Below, one piece after another: positions 10,791 through 21,355 of a DNA stretch of 64,000 nucleotides. The stretch comes from Hygrocybe punicea (Eukaryota > Basidiomycota > Agaricomycetes > Agaricales > Hygrophoraceae): NCBI GenBank assembly GCA_963556145.1, contig OY744470.1:2976001-3040000 (forward strand). Direction: 5' to 3'. The translations under genes and the position numbers were made by a program. Each line of letters begins with the position of its first letter. Positions within the stretch are counted from its first letter, which is position 1. The notes beneath the pieces are model-generated. The model was not told where the DNA came from. It did not search any database and saw only the letters and a program-made list of their open reading frames with translations.

Positions 10791-11993
10791 AGAGTCTGAA
10801 GTTGATGAGAACAGAGAGGTTCCTCTCCCTGACAACCCAGATGATGTGGCTTGAGCTCAGGAAGATGTAGCACAGGCAAGAGCACATGCTGAGGCTGCAC
10901 TCATGAGGAGAGATGAAGAAGATGTAAATGAGGATGTGGTTAAGATGGTTGTCTTGGATGGAATTGTGATGGGCCCTCAGCACTGTGCATATGAAGACTG
11001 CACTCAAGGACTGGCCAATGCACGTAATGGGGTTTTCTGTGCACAACATGAGGAAGCACAAGGACATTTATGCCGGGTGAAGAATTGCAATAATCCCAAA
11101 CAGAACAGAACTCAAGCATGTCTAGAACATCAGGGAGTTTGGTATTCTCATGTTGTGAGGCATGGCCACCAATCTCTGTTGGGAATCCATAGAATGCTGA
11201 GGAGGAGAGAGGAGGAGAGGCTTGATTGGCTACCTGGAGGACAGCAAGATGTTCAGCCTCACGATGAAGATGCACCTGTTACACCACAATGAAACAACTA
11301 CATTGTGGCACCTCGCTTTTACTGTGTAGAAACAATCTGTGCCCCATGTGGAGTGGTCATTGCCTGGGACAAGTTTTACAAAGCTGAGTCCCCTACAAAT
11401 ATCTTGAATTTCTTGGAGAAAGTGTATCCAACCACGGAATCAAGACCAGATTACATCTGTATTGACAAGGCATGCAAGCTTTTGTGGACTTGTGTGGCCA
11501 GTGGAAGATGGGAGATTTGGAGTCAGACTTCCCGTTTTATAGTGGACTCTTATCACTACATCAACCACAGAGTTCAAGACTACCTATGCCGCAAATGGTG
11601 TAATCCAGTGCCTCTTAATGGTTCAGCTCCAAATCTGGTTATTGTGGAGAGGGATGGAAATGGAGTGGAGCATTATAAACGTGCTTTCAACACTCAAGTA
11701 AGTGATGTTTATGTTATGAAAATATTTCTCATCTGATGTATAATTTAAAGGCATGTGAACAGTTAAATGCTTGGTTGGGTGGCTTTGAGTCAAATCTGCA
11801 CAGAATGACTATTAACAATTTCAACTGGTTCTTACATACTATGCTTTTCTTACACAGTCAGAAGACCATGGAAAAGCAGAAGGAAAAGGAGAAAAGAAAG
11901 CAAGGAGGAATGGATGAAGATGAAGAAGAGGAAGAGGAAGAGGAAGAGGAAGAGGAAGAAGAGGCAGAGATTGAAATTGACGGAGAAGACTGA
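10791..11993 (+). pseudogene. KDZ-associated cysteine-cluster (CxC5/CxC6-type) protein, broken
   Basis: The product carries the cysteine/histidine cluster of the proteins that accompany KDZ transposases: HCAYEDC, FCAQHEE, LCRVKNCNN and CLEHQGVW, followed by PRFYCVETICAPCGVVIAW, ESPTNILNFL, YICIDKAC, FIVDSYHYINH and, after a short intron (about 11699-11751), ACEQLNAWLGGFES and NFNWFLH. The tail is a Glu-rich run. Two in-frame TGA codons (10852-10854 and 11290-11292) interrupt one continuous reading frame, so this copy is a pseudogene. No KDZ catalytic core remains next to it; the only KDZ transposase piece in the window is the C-terminal fragment at 3645-4834. Confidence 0.85.
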
Positions 11994-12143
11994 CAGGATT
12001 GGCTTGTACAAATGGAAATTTGGCCAAATGTTGACTGCTGTATTGTATTGAATATGAATTTACATTTTCCAGTTCTAAATAGTAGGAGTTGTCAGGGGGG
12101 TTTGCAAGATGGTTACTGAGAATAGGTTATATACTGAGGTCCA

Positions 12144-12496
12144 TAGTGTTGCCACAACTATAGCCGATGTTTTTTGAAAAATTGCCTTTTTAGGCTAGTA
12201 AAATTAGCTAAAATTATGAAAATATTTGGGCAAAGCCAAAAGCTGAGGGGTCACTTAAGGGTGCTAAGAATTCAGAGTTCCATCTTCAGAGTTATTCATA
12301 AATAGCTGTTAGCTACAGTTCAACAGCTATTTATGAATAACTCTGAAGATGGAGCCCCAAATTCTTAGCACCCTTAAGTGACCCCTCAGCTTTTGGCTTT
12401 GCCCATCTCATCAAATATTTTCATAATTTTAGCTAATTTTACTAGCCTAAAAAGGCAATTTTTCAAAAAACATCGGCTATAGTTGTGGGAACACTA
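12144..12496. mobile_element. 353-bp near-perfect palindrome (foldback MITE)
   Basis: The left half starts TAGTGTTGCCACAACTATAG and the right half is its reverse complement, pairing almost base for base to a centre at about 12320 (AACAGCTATTTATGAATAAC). The first ten bases, TAGTGTTGCC, are those of the hAT-like element at 6244. No clear target duplication was found (GAGGTCCA versus AAATCTGA). Confidence 0.8.
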
Positions 12497-12504
12497 AAAT
12501 CTGA

Positions 12505-12660
12505 GGAGTCCTAAGGAAGTCCTCAGGAAGTCCTAAGGAAGTCCTAAGGAAGTCCTTGGGGAGTCCTAAGGAAGTCCTTGGGGAGTCCTTGGGAAAGTCC
12601 AGGAGTATAGTCCATGAAAACTCCTTGAGGAGTCCTTGAGGAGTCCTTGAGGAGTCCTAA
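12505..12660. repeat. AGGAGTCCT / AGGAAGTCC repeat array (right)
   Basis: Tandem copies of AGGAAGTCCT and AGGAGTCCTTG, mostly in one orientation, abutting the right inverted end motif of the candidate 4.7 kb element. It pairs with the array at 8015-8255. Confidence 0.8.
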
Positions 12661-15322
12661 GGAATGTGTGGGAGAGTGCAACATACAGCGGATCTGGGTT
12701 GTCCTACCGGTATGTTCATCAATGAAGAGCCTGAAGTCTCGTACCCCTTCTGAACATCACCAATGGGTTCGGGACCTTCAGGTGCGGCCACTGTGGACTT
12801 GGTGTATTCGGTAGGCAAGTCGAAATAGTGACAAAATTTGTTACAAAAATGATCGTTCTTGAACTGATCGTGTGCTTCAGCAAGATTTCCAGATGCAAAC
12901 AGCATGCCAAGGGAACTAGCAGATCTCGGTCAAGCATATTCAAGATAAAGTTAACAAATACTCACCTGTCCATCACAATTTGTGGATCTGACAACAGATG
13001 ATCGCCTCCTGCCAGGGACAATGGAGTGTGAGCATGCTCGAAACTGTTGAAAAAATACACACGCACCCTGATAGTCTGTCACAAACACGAGTTCGCTTGT
13101 CTTCCAGTACTGAACATGCTGGGAAAATGCAAGAAATTCTGCCTGCTCGACATCCTCATTGTGGCCAAAGAAGAGCAGAGATGCTGATCCATTATGAATG
13201 TACTTTCGAAACGGTCCTTCAGTCTCAGCTGCGACAACTTCTTCAACAAGGAAAACCCTCTTTTCCCCTCCCTGCTCATAGGCTAGTGCTGACTGAACAA
13301 ACTGCATATCAGGGATTGACATCGGTGGTTTTCCACGGATTGCAATCTGCTTATCGATGAATTGGTAAACCAATTCTAACAAGGCATGGGCCCAAACGAA
13401 ACAAGTGATTTCGGTGGTGAGGTCCCTCAGTTGTAAATGGCTATCAACGGCAATCTTCTGTTCAACGAAGACACGACGTCCAAATGAGTTGACCACTTCC
13501 TTCTTTTTCGATGTGAATATCTGCTTAACGCAAACATCCACACTCTCCCCAAATACAGTTTCGCTCGCCATTCCAAGATAAGCCATTTTGAAACCTCCTG
13601 ATAACTGTTGCCCAGGACTCATATTTAGGTGCAGGTAAACCTGCTTTGGCCGATTCCAGTCCAAATTGTCCTGGTAGTGGGATTCTTTCATGAGTTCCTC
13701 AAGATTCTTTTGCTTGATGAAATAAAGACAGACTGGTATTGATTTCATGTCCACTGTTCATTTTGTCAGAATGACGTGCAAATGTATGCTGAAGGCTTGA
13801 AACTTACAAAGCTGCCGAATCTCCTTCTTTGAAGGACGATGTTGAGCACGAAGGGCTGATCGGAGGACTGTCTTATCAGGGGACACTAGGTCTGGAGAGT
13901 TGTCCCCTACATATCGGAATCACTTTTGTGGAGGCGTCTTCGGAGGACTTTGAGTGGATAACTCTGTGGGGTGGGAGATTGTCCTGCAGCGTTTGTTATA
14001 GCTTTGCAAATCCGGTCCAGTTGCCTCAGGAAGAAAAAGAGGCTCGTCCTGTGCCAATGCAGGTTGACTCGGTATGTTTTCCTGATGTGCTGTAGTTGCC
14101 AGTGCTGGATCCGGGTACTTGTCACCTGGTATGTTAGGGCTTTTTTCGGCAGCCTATTCTCATACTTGCGGTAAGCAAGCATCCACATGAGGTATAACTG
14201 ATTACACATACATCTTTGTCATTTTCAAGCGCATCACTCCATACTTCGAAGTCGGAAAATATCTTGTCTGGCACATGGAGATAGATCAAACATTTCCCAG
14301 TGCGGAATTTTGGTGCACCGTTCTTTGCTTGTCTAAAAAATTGGGTAGAAATGGCACCTCTCTCCTGGGTTAAAAGCACCCAGTCTTTGTTACGCAATAT
14401 AACATCGGCACTGTGCAAGGGGAAACCCTTTGAAAGATCCATCCATAGCCGCTCTATCGCCATGAACGCCATATCTTTCAAGTCTTTTGCTCCAATATGA
14501 ACTGGAATATTGTCGATTGCTTCAAAAATTCCCTGTTATTCAGTGTGAGGAGGGTAATTGCTCGAAAAGTTATGACATACACCAAGTAAGACTTTTGTCA
14601 TCTTTCTGAGAGGAATGTGCACTAATCAGCATTCCACTGTCACTACCTCACCGGCATTATTTGCATATGCCTGCTTTGCCATCTTATCTCGCAACAAGGC
14701 ATAGACAGCGTGGTTACTCGTATATCCAGCTGGCAAAACTTTTGACATCGCCAGAACAAATGATGGTTGCTGTCCTGGCAACTGTATGGTAGGGTATGTC
14801 CCGCTACTTTTCTGGGGAGCGTGATATTGCTGAATAAACGGAAGAGCTGGGGGAGGCATCAGCAGACGAGGATCTCCGATGGCTTGCACAGGGTGAGACG
14901 GCCCTGAAATTTGATTCAATTTGGAGAAAGGGTAAGGAACGGATTGAAAAGATATACCTCCTCATCGTGCTTGTGCGACCTGGGTGTGAACCTCTTTTTT
15001 TTTAATTTGCAACCCATTCTGATCTTCATCTAGAATGACAGGAAGGGTGAAGAAGATTTAGAGAATTGAATGACAGATACAGACCTCTACGTATTGTGGT
15101 TGTCTTTTTAACATAATAAGAATAACATTCACTGCAAACAGCTCTTCCAGGACAAGTAGGATCGGCACTGTACAGATACTTGAGACTGGTGCCTGGTGGG
15201 AAGACCCTTACTCGGCATTCCTTCCGACCACAAATAACAGCTTGGGTTGAGTCAGGATTAGTGAAGCATGCAGCATACATGATGATAGAATGAAGCCAAA
15301 ATCCAGTCAAATTTTCACACAT
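12657..15322 (-). pseudogene. Alpha-type (atypical) protein kinase, probably inactivated
   Basis: Alpha-kinases transfer phosphate to Ser/Thr in helical substrates; Agaricomycetes have large expanded sets. The N-terminal exon (about 15290-15090) has a Cys-rich module CGRKEC...CSECYSYY. Middle exons carry DNIPVHIG and LERLWM-like segments (about 14500-14220). The kinase core (13754-12990) contains GGFKMAYLG, VCVKQIF with the nucleotide-binding Lys, FRKYIHNG, FSQHVQYW and the catalytic-loop FVTDYQG, and continues through GDHLLSDPQIVMD. The last exon has GNLAEAHDQF and FCNKFCHYF with the zinc-site cysteines. With the most natural splicing, in-frame TGAs occur at 14964-14962 and 13922-13920. Alternative splicing of the linker could avoid them, so the inactive call is tentative. 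The 3' end abuts the candidate element ending near 12690. Confidence 0.7.
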
Positions 15323-15369
15323 TGGTAATTTCCCTTGGTTAAAAAGATTTTTTTTATTGTCATAAGAAA

Positions 15370-17030
15370 CTATGAGGAATCTTCAGATGGTGTGAAGTAG
15401 GCGTATTCCCGCATGTCTATATTACCCTCCTCATCCATGGTAGGAGGATTGGCTAATCCACCCATGTAACAATAGCCAAGCTCACCAACATTACCGTCGC
15501 CATGAGGTAAATCCCGTAGGCCTGAAAGAAGCTCAATTTCATCGACTTCGGCTTGTATGTCACGTAGAGATTCATCCAGCAATGGGTTGTCTGGAATATT
15601 TCGGAATCCAGCCAGTATTGCGGCATATATGTCCCAAAATGTTGTCGAAGTAACTCCTGGCCGTCCAATGCCATTATAGATGGGAACCACACATGCTTCG
15701 AAGGCTGTTGGAACAAGTAAAAAGACAGGATTGTTTGGATTGGCCCATTCCCTTTCCATCTTGTCAAACAACTCCGGGGGCACAATAATCTTGCCAAAGT
15801 AATTCAGTTTATATTTCATGTGATGTAGAAGACACTACCTTAAAATCACATGTGCCATACAGATGCGGTTTGGCAGCAATGAGGTCAGGGATTCCACAAG
15901 GTAAAACTTTATTCTTGTCAGCTCGTCGAGGTGTTGAATTGAACCTTCGCATCCATGCATCAAGCTCAGCTTGAATCCAGGGTATGGCAAGCCAATGGAA
16001 GATAAGTCTATTCTCATAAAAGTACATTAGATTCACTTAAGAAAATAACCGTACTCACCGCTCAAGAGGGTCATTGGCATTATATAAGCCACTATTAAAG
16101 CCAGAATCTAATATGTCCTCAAATCCAGGTGTAAACTGGCGCTGTAACTGAGACCAGCCGGCTTCAGGCTTAACATTCATCTTATCCTGTTTCCAACAAT
16201 GTTGAATAGTGTCGGAGAGGGCAGGATCGAGGCGGTGGCAGATGAGAGTGTGGCAATTTGCAATGCCATAGTTTTCCGAGCCCAGATCACTCTGTGTGAT
16301 GAGTTGAACACCTGATAGTAAAGTGTCAGCCACAAATAATTTGAAAAGAAGGCCATACCACCCAACGCTCGTCCTGCTTCCAGATAATAACTTGTGATGA
16401 GACGAGGATTACGATTAGTCCACCAGATCTTCAACCATGCCAACCGGCCAGAAAATGGGTCAAGGCCCATGTGCAACCACAGTCCAAAGCATTTCCATTT
16501 GTCATGTTGATCAAACACAAGAAGATCCATTACTCCAGCTGCCCAAAATCGCTTTCTCTTAAACCGACGTTTCAAGCGCTGCTTGACAGCATCACGTTCC
16601 ACTAAGTTGAGCCAATCCAAAAGTGTTTTCCTTGTGAACTATCAGTATTGGAAGTCGACAGTGATTTTAAGAAAAAAACTAAACGCACTCAGCAACCTTT
16701 ATATTGTGGTCTTGCCTCAAAACAGATACCATCTGGCGGGCTCCCATGGTTGGAAACTGCGAGCGAATTTCGGCAACAAAGGGTGCAATAGTCTCAGGTG
16801 AATGTTGCTGCTGCTGTGTACTCAATAGCCCCCATTTCTTTCGGAGTTGTTTGAGGGATTTGAGGCTGGCAGAACAAGATATCCAAGTCAGCTAATCTAG
16901 AATGATACAAAACACGGTACCTAAGCCCATAGATGGCTGAATCGTAATGGTCCCGAACATGTCTGAGGATGGCTGTGTCAGGCAAACTGAGAGACCAGTA
17001 GTGGCGAACAAATGGCTCTAAGACCTGCTC
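15370..17030 (-). CDS. Integrase core (DDE) domain protein
   Basis: Spliced exons give an uninterrupted protein of the integrase-core family common in Agaricomycete genomes. In order: LPDTAILRHVRDHYDS, KKWGLLSTQQQQ, QFPTMGARQMVSVLRQDHN, RFWAAGVMDLLVFDQHDKW (first Asp), LAWLKIWWTNRNPRLI, ITQSDLGSENYGIA (second Asp), WSQLQRQFTPGFEDILDSG, FHWLAIPWIQAELDAW, RADKNKVLPCGIPD, then a C-terminal domain ending DMREYAYFTPSEDSS. Introns of 45-60 nt fit at about 16919-16867, 16683-16625, 16371-16316 and 16071-16024. The first exon was not located: coding is clear from about 17023 inward, so the start is open. Whether this is an active element gene or a domesticated one cannot be told from here; no terminal repeats specific to it were found. 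Confidence 0.75.
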
Positions 17031-17387
17031 AGGAGCTAGAATGTGGCATGAGATTCATGGACAGGTGACTCTTGCCTGTACATACGCAATGGTTTGTGTT
17101 GGTTCAAGTGAGACATCGTTGAAAGTACGAACACGTGTCACTTGCTCAGTCACTTGCCTTGTCACGATGCTAACTGGCTGCTATACATGTATCGCTGCTA
17201 CAATGACCACAGTGGCCGGGGATTCGATTGAACCACCTTAAGCAGGCCGGCGTACATCAACGGAGATGGGTGGGGCAATACCTCGGAACGACGACGAGAT
17301 GATAGCAGGATGGCGTCAAACGCCGTCCATGGCTGCAATCTTCCCTAAACTCAACAACCGTGATTGGAGGTCTGAATGCTCTCCATT

Positions 17388-18341
17388 GCAGGGTGGACTA
17401 CCGTAGGCCGCCTCGGATTGGGGTAAGGATGCCGAGGACAGGGCCAGAAACTGACGGCAGCAACGACAACGAAGTCAGAAGCGGACGGCAGCAGCAATGA
17501 CGATGACGATGGGCCGCCTCGGATGGGGGCAAGGATGCTGAGGCCAGAAACCGACGGCAGCAACAACAACGAAAGTAGAAGTGGACGGCAGCAGCAACGA
17601 CAATGACGGTGGGCCGCCTCGGGTGGGGGCAAGGGTGCCGGGGCCAGGAACCAGTGGCAGCAACAACAACGAATGCAGAAGCGGACGACGACGACAGCAG
17701 CAACGACGATGACGATGAGCCGCCTCGGATGGGGGTAAGGATATCGCGGGCGAGGCCATTGTCTCTGACGATGGAACTGGGCCAAATCACCCGAGTAAGT
17801 ACCCTCCTACCACTCCCCGACCCCTCAGAGTGCCCTGACCTGCGGGCCCCTCTCACCTTCACTTCGCCACTTTGCAGGTACGTCCCATCACCCCCGCTAC
17901 CCTCTGCTGCCCCCTGTGCATGTCCTGCTACCCCCACAGCCCCTCAGGTCTGTCCCGCTACCCTGCTGCCCCTTGGGCACATCCCGCTACTCCTGGGTGT
18001 GTTCCGCTACCCCCTGCCCCTCAGGTACATCCTGCTACCCTTGCTAAATCCTATTACCATGCTACCTCACCTTTCTTAGTGGTTTCAACTGTACCCCACC
18101 CATTTTATCCTTTCCACTCAGTTTATCATGTATCGTAGTCTATTATTGATGAATATATAATATATATATGAAAAAGTATGAAAAAGATACTGGGCAAGCC
18201 CACTGTCACCAACAGGCATAGGAATATCTAAACTAATTGATAGAGGAGTAGTGTCCTGGGTCCTAATGCAATGCCGCGTTGGAAGTGTGAACGGCATGCT
18301 TATCTCATTCCATTTTTAGGGCTGACCAGTCCCTGTTGCCA
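17388..18341 (-). repeat. ~1 kb inverted repeat, right arm
   Basis: Reverse-complement partner of 5150-6203, including the ~105-bp array (about 17400-17740), the GTAGCGGG-type block and the TATATATTATATATT stretch. Similarity ends at TATGGCAACAGGGACTGG on the outer side and at CTGCAATGGAG on the inner side. It probably represents inversion-linked duplication or the ends of a very large element. Confidence 0.85.
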
Positions 18342-18850
18342 TAGAGGTATTCAAGGTTTATTGAAGGAGGCTCTAAAAAGCCAGTCACCACTACTTGGAA
18401 GGGGAACTCCACTACGTTGCCACTTCTAAGTCAGGGTAACAGTTGGGATTCACAGGTGAATCTTTCTGCAACCGACTGTAAATGTACTAATTCTCATTTG
18501 TACAAACCAAAATAGGGTTACGGGCGGTTCTTTCATTCACGGGGACTTGAACCTGAACTAGTCAAGATAACGGAAACCCTCCAAAGGATGGTCTTGGTTG
18601 GTGCTTCAAAGTTTATGCATGTGTCAGAGATTTTCTCACATCAGTTCCATCATTCACCTATCGGAAGAGTGATCAGCCCAGCTTTTATACACTGGTGACC
18701 ACGGGTTCCTTTTTTTGCTTGGTTATCCTACCCTTAACCGACCACTGTCATTAGGAGGGTTGCCTACATTTTATCGACCCGCATTTTAAAAAGTGCTTCT
18801 CGCAAAACACGTTGTTCCAAAAGCTAGCGAGTTTATACGGAACCTCGATC
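18342..18850. other. Spacer before the monooxygenase relic
   Basis: No clear ORF. It may contain unrecognisable remains of the N-terminal half of the downstream FAD monooxygenase, but no Rossmann GxGxxG segment could be found. Confidence 0.4.
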
Positions 18851-20043
18851 CGGCCCTATCCAGCTCACTTATGAAGACAACTCAACTTCTAACTGCGATG
18901 TCCTCGTTGGCGCTGACGGTGGAGGATATTCGGTCGTATCGTTTTCCCCGACCTTCTGACCAATGAAATGCCCAGGTAGTAAGTGAGAGGGTCTCTTATG
19001 CAAAATTGGGCTCGGAAGGCTCAAGCGGAAGGAAGGATTAGGGAGAGGGACGAATGGTTGGCCTCAACTGATCCTTATCAGTCTGGAAGAATCACATACA
19101 GGCCTTTGATTCCGGTGGGACGTTTGAGGGCTCTGGCGCCTGACCATCGAGCTATCATAACATCCACACAGGTTCGCCACTTATCTTATCATCTGTAACA
19201 ACGGAAGCCTAGTATTGACATACTTTTGCAGTATTTAGGGAAGAATGGGGTAAGTTCACTCCTCACCGCGTTCGAGTTGACCTAGTAGCTTATTTCATAG
19301 TAACCTCCTCGTCTACCCTATCTCGCATGTTTCTCAACTTTGTCGCTTTCAAAACAAGGGACGATCTGGAGAACACATGTCTCAAGGGGCCATATATTTC
19401 AACTGTTAAGAATGGGTTCATGGGTGCTTTCTCCCAATGGGAACCTGGAGTTCGAATATTGCTCAGCGTGTGTCCCTCAGAGCCTATCAGATTGTTACCA
19501 CATTGATCACCGCCACCTGACCCAGGTCGTAGAAAATCCTACCAGATGGGTCATACAAACCGTGAAACCTCTGAAATGTTTTGATTCTCGCCGTGTATCG
19601 CTTATTGGAGATGCCGTAAATCGGTTTATTTCCAGCATCTCTTATTCGTCACGCTCAACAATTACGCAGACGCACGGGCAGGGGCAGGTCAATCCATCGA
19701 AGTAAGCCACACTATCGTTACTGCTGCCGGCACAGCTCACGCGATAACTCAGGACGCCTACTTTCTCTTCGGTCACCGATGAACTACTTTTGATTTCATT
19801 CCGCGCACGTTGAAAATTTGCGATGCCATCCGCCGACCTTTTACTAAACAAATTTCGGAACGCTCTCGTTTGAACGGCCGATACTTCACATTCTACGGCG
19901 TCGACTATGACCATCTTTTCCTTCACGAAATACATGATCGATTGCTGCATTTTAGCAACGCTGTGAAGGAATGGGCTTGGACGTCAACGCTGGCTGAAGC
20001 TTTGAAAGAAGCAACACGAATGTTAGAGAATTCGCTACGTTAG
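18851..20043 (+). pseudogene. Salicylate-hydroxylase-like FAD monooxygenase, decayed
   Basis: Separate short reading frames carry family segments in the correct order. They are IQLTYEDNSTSNCDVLVGADG (about 18855-18920, the GADG FAD motif), MQNWARKAQAEGRIRERDEW, DPYQSGRITYRPLIPVGRL, NPTRWVIQTVKPLKCFDSRR followed by VSLIGDA (about 19530-19615), then DAIRRPFTKQISERSRLNGR, WAWTSTLAEALKEATRMLEN and a stop at 20043. Frames change several times and stops separate the pieces; the FAD-binding N-terminus is not recognisable. Intact members are roughly 400-450 residues and hydroxylate small aromatic acids. Confidence 0.75.
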
Positions 20044-20368
20044 GGAATCCGATGCAATATTTGGATTGATGACCTCCTCCTAGAGTCATGCAATAGAGGA
20101 TGCAGTTATATCATCAACAAGGGCCCAAATTCTCGAACAACAAACGATGGTCGTTATCTCAAGAAAATGCAAGCACCCGGCACCAAATTTAAGACCTCAA
20201 CGCACCCAGTTGAACGTTGAACAACGGAGTGTTGCGTCACCGGAACCTGATGGTGAAATAACGATGATTGGGTTAAGATTCAGTAGCATTACAAGGAAAT
20301 AGTCTTGATGAAAGTAATCTTATGCATAAATTCCTCTGAGACTCATCAGCGATGTGCTTTTCCCCATA
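20044..20368. other. Spacer, no gene seen
   Basis: Intergenic DNA between the monooxygenase relic and the 3' end of the MYND gene; nothing recognised. Confidence 0.4.
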
Positions 20369-21273
20369 TCAATAGGAAGCTTGGAGACATTGCAACTTGT
20401 GCCCATTCTTCCAGTGCCAGGTCTGACACTCTTTCCCACAATACCGCACACTCTTGCACTTGGAGCATGTCAAATCCCCGATCGCATAGCAGGAGGGCTT
20501 CGCACAGACACCAACTTTATCTTCCATCTGTTGGCGCTTTAAAGTCACATAACAATCACCAGGCTTGGCCTGGATGGCTTTCAAGATGCCAAGCAGCCTA
20601 TTCATCTGCGCTACCTCCAGCTGCCGTATACCAGGGATCCCCATCAGCATCTCGAGCTTGCTGGAAAGTTGGGTCCGGACGCCTGCGTCGATGGAGGCTT
20701 TTCCATCGTCTCCCTGGTTTGGGTCGCACCAATGAAGCAGGCGTATTATAAGGGTGCAGAGATGTCCCGGACTACTGGGACGTTGCCACTCAATTTCACC
20801 AACAAATGCAGCAGCAATAAGGGTAGGGAGGCCGTTTGATTGTTGCGGGTGGCTGAGGAACCTGCGGAAGTAGGGTTCAGACATGGGGTCGGGAAGGAGG
20901 GAGAGTATCTGTATGAGGGAAGAAATGGCTTTCGGCTGGGTTGATGGGGAGAGTGTCCGGAGAGACGATGCGAGGGCGGGGAGGTGGTGAGCGGCGAACG
21001 CGCCCCAGAACGCGCGCAAGATGAGAGGAGGTAATGCCAGCATCGCGAATACCTGCGACGGGGCAACATTAATATTAGAGGTGAGCGTGACAGATGACAT
21101 GGGGCAAATGCCTGTTTCTGGATATCTGTTTGCTCCCCGTCGGTGAGATCAGTATTGGCGGGCAATGGCTGTTCCAACCTGGCATTCTTTGCGAGGACCT
21201 GTGCCAAGCTGACGGCCTCCCGGAGCAGATCGTCAGTTTTGTATTCGCGACCCAAGAATGTCAGAGAGGACAT
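20369..21273 (-). CDS. MYND-type zinc finger protein
   Basis: A two-exon gene encoding about 281 residues. The C-terminus holds a MYND finger with the Cys pairs CAKPSC, CSKC, YCGKEC and the closing WHWKNGHKLQC; the rest is helical and leucine-rich without a recognised domain. MYND fingers bind proline-rich peptides, and fungal single-MYND proteins are mostly uncharacterised. Exon 1 (21273-21112) begins MSSLTFLGREYKTDDLLRE and exon 2 starts at 21052 (VFAMLALPPL). Only a GC-AG intron (donor GCATTT at 21111, acceptor GTCGCAG, 59 nt) keeps the long frame open; the nearby GT at 21100 would shift the frame into a low-quality reading. The gene is divergent from the CFEM gene with 82 bp between start codons. 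Confidence 0.8.
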
Positions 21274-21355
21274 GATGAAAGAGACGTTTGTTTGGCCAAA
21301 ACAGATGCAAATAAAATATTAGATGTAAACCAAATATTATTTACTGTAGTCGTCT
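21274..21355. promoter_or_regulatory. 82-bp divergent intergenic promoter (MYND / CFEM)
   Basis: Start codons of the two divergent genes are only 82 bp apart, so both core promoters and 5' leaders must overlap or initiate very close to the ATGs. The spacer is AT-rich (AAATAAAATATTAG, AACCAAATATTATTTAC). If either start is misplaced the spacer would be longer. Confidence 0.5.

Larger units (their letters stand above)
7991..12690. mobile_element. Candidate ~4.7 kb TIR element with AGGAGTCCT arrays
   Basis: Both ends carry a matching inverted motif: CACTCTACCACGCATTCC on the left and the reverse complement of CACTCTCCCACACATTCC on the right. Immediately inside each end lies an array of AAGGAGTCCT / AGGACTCCT units (about 8015-8255 and 12505-12660). 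Short AACAT matches flank both ends and might be part of a target duplication, but this is not decisive. The interior contains low-complexity modules, an AT-rich stretch, a KDZ-associated cysteine-cluster pseudogene and a 353-bp palindrome. The alternative is two unrelated arrays of the same satellite family. Confidence 0.5.
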
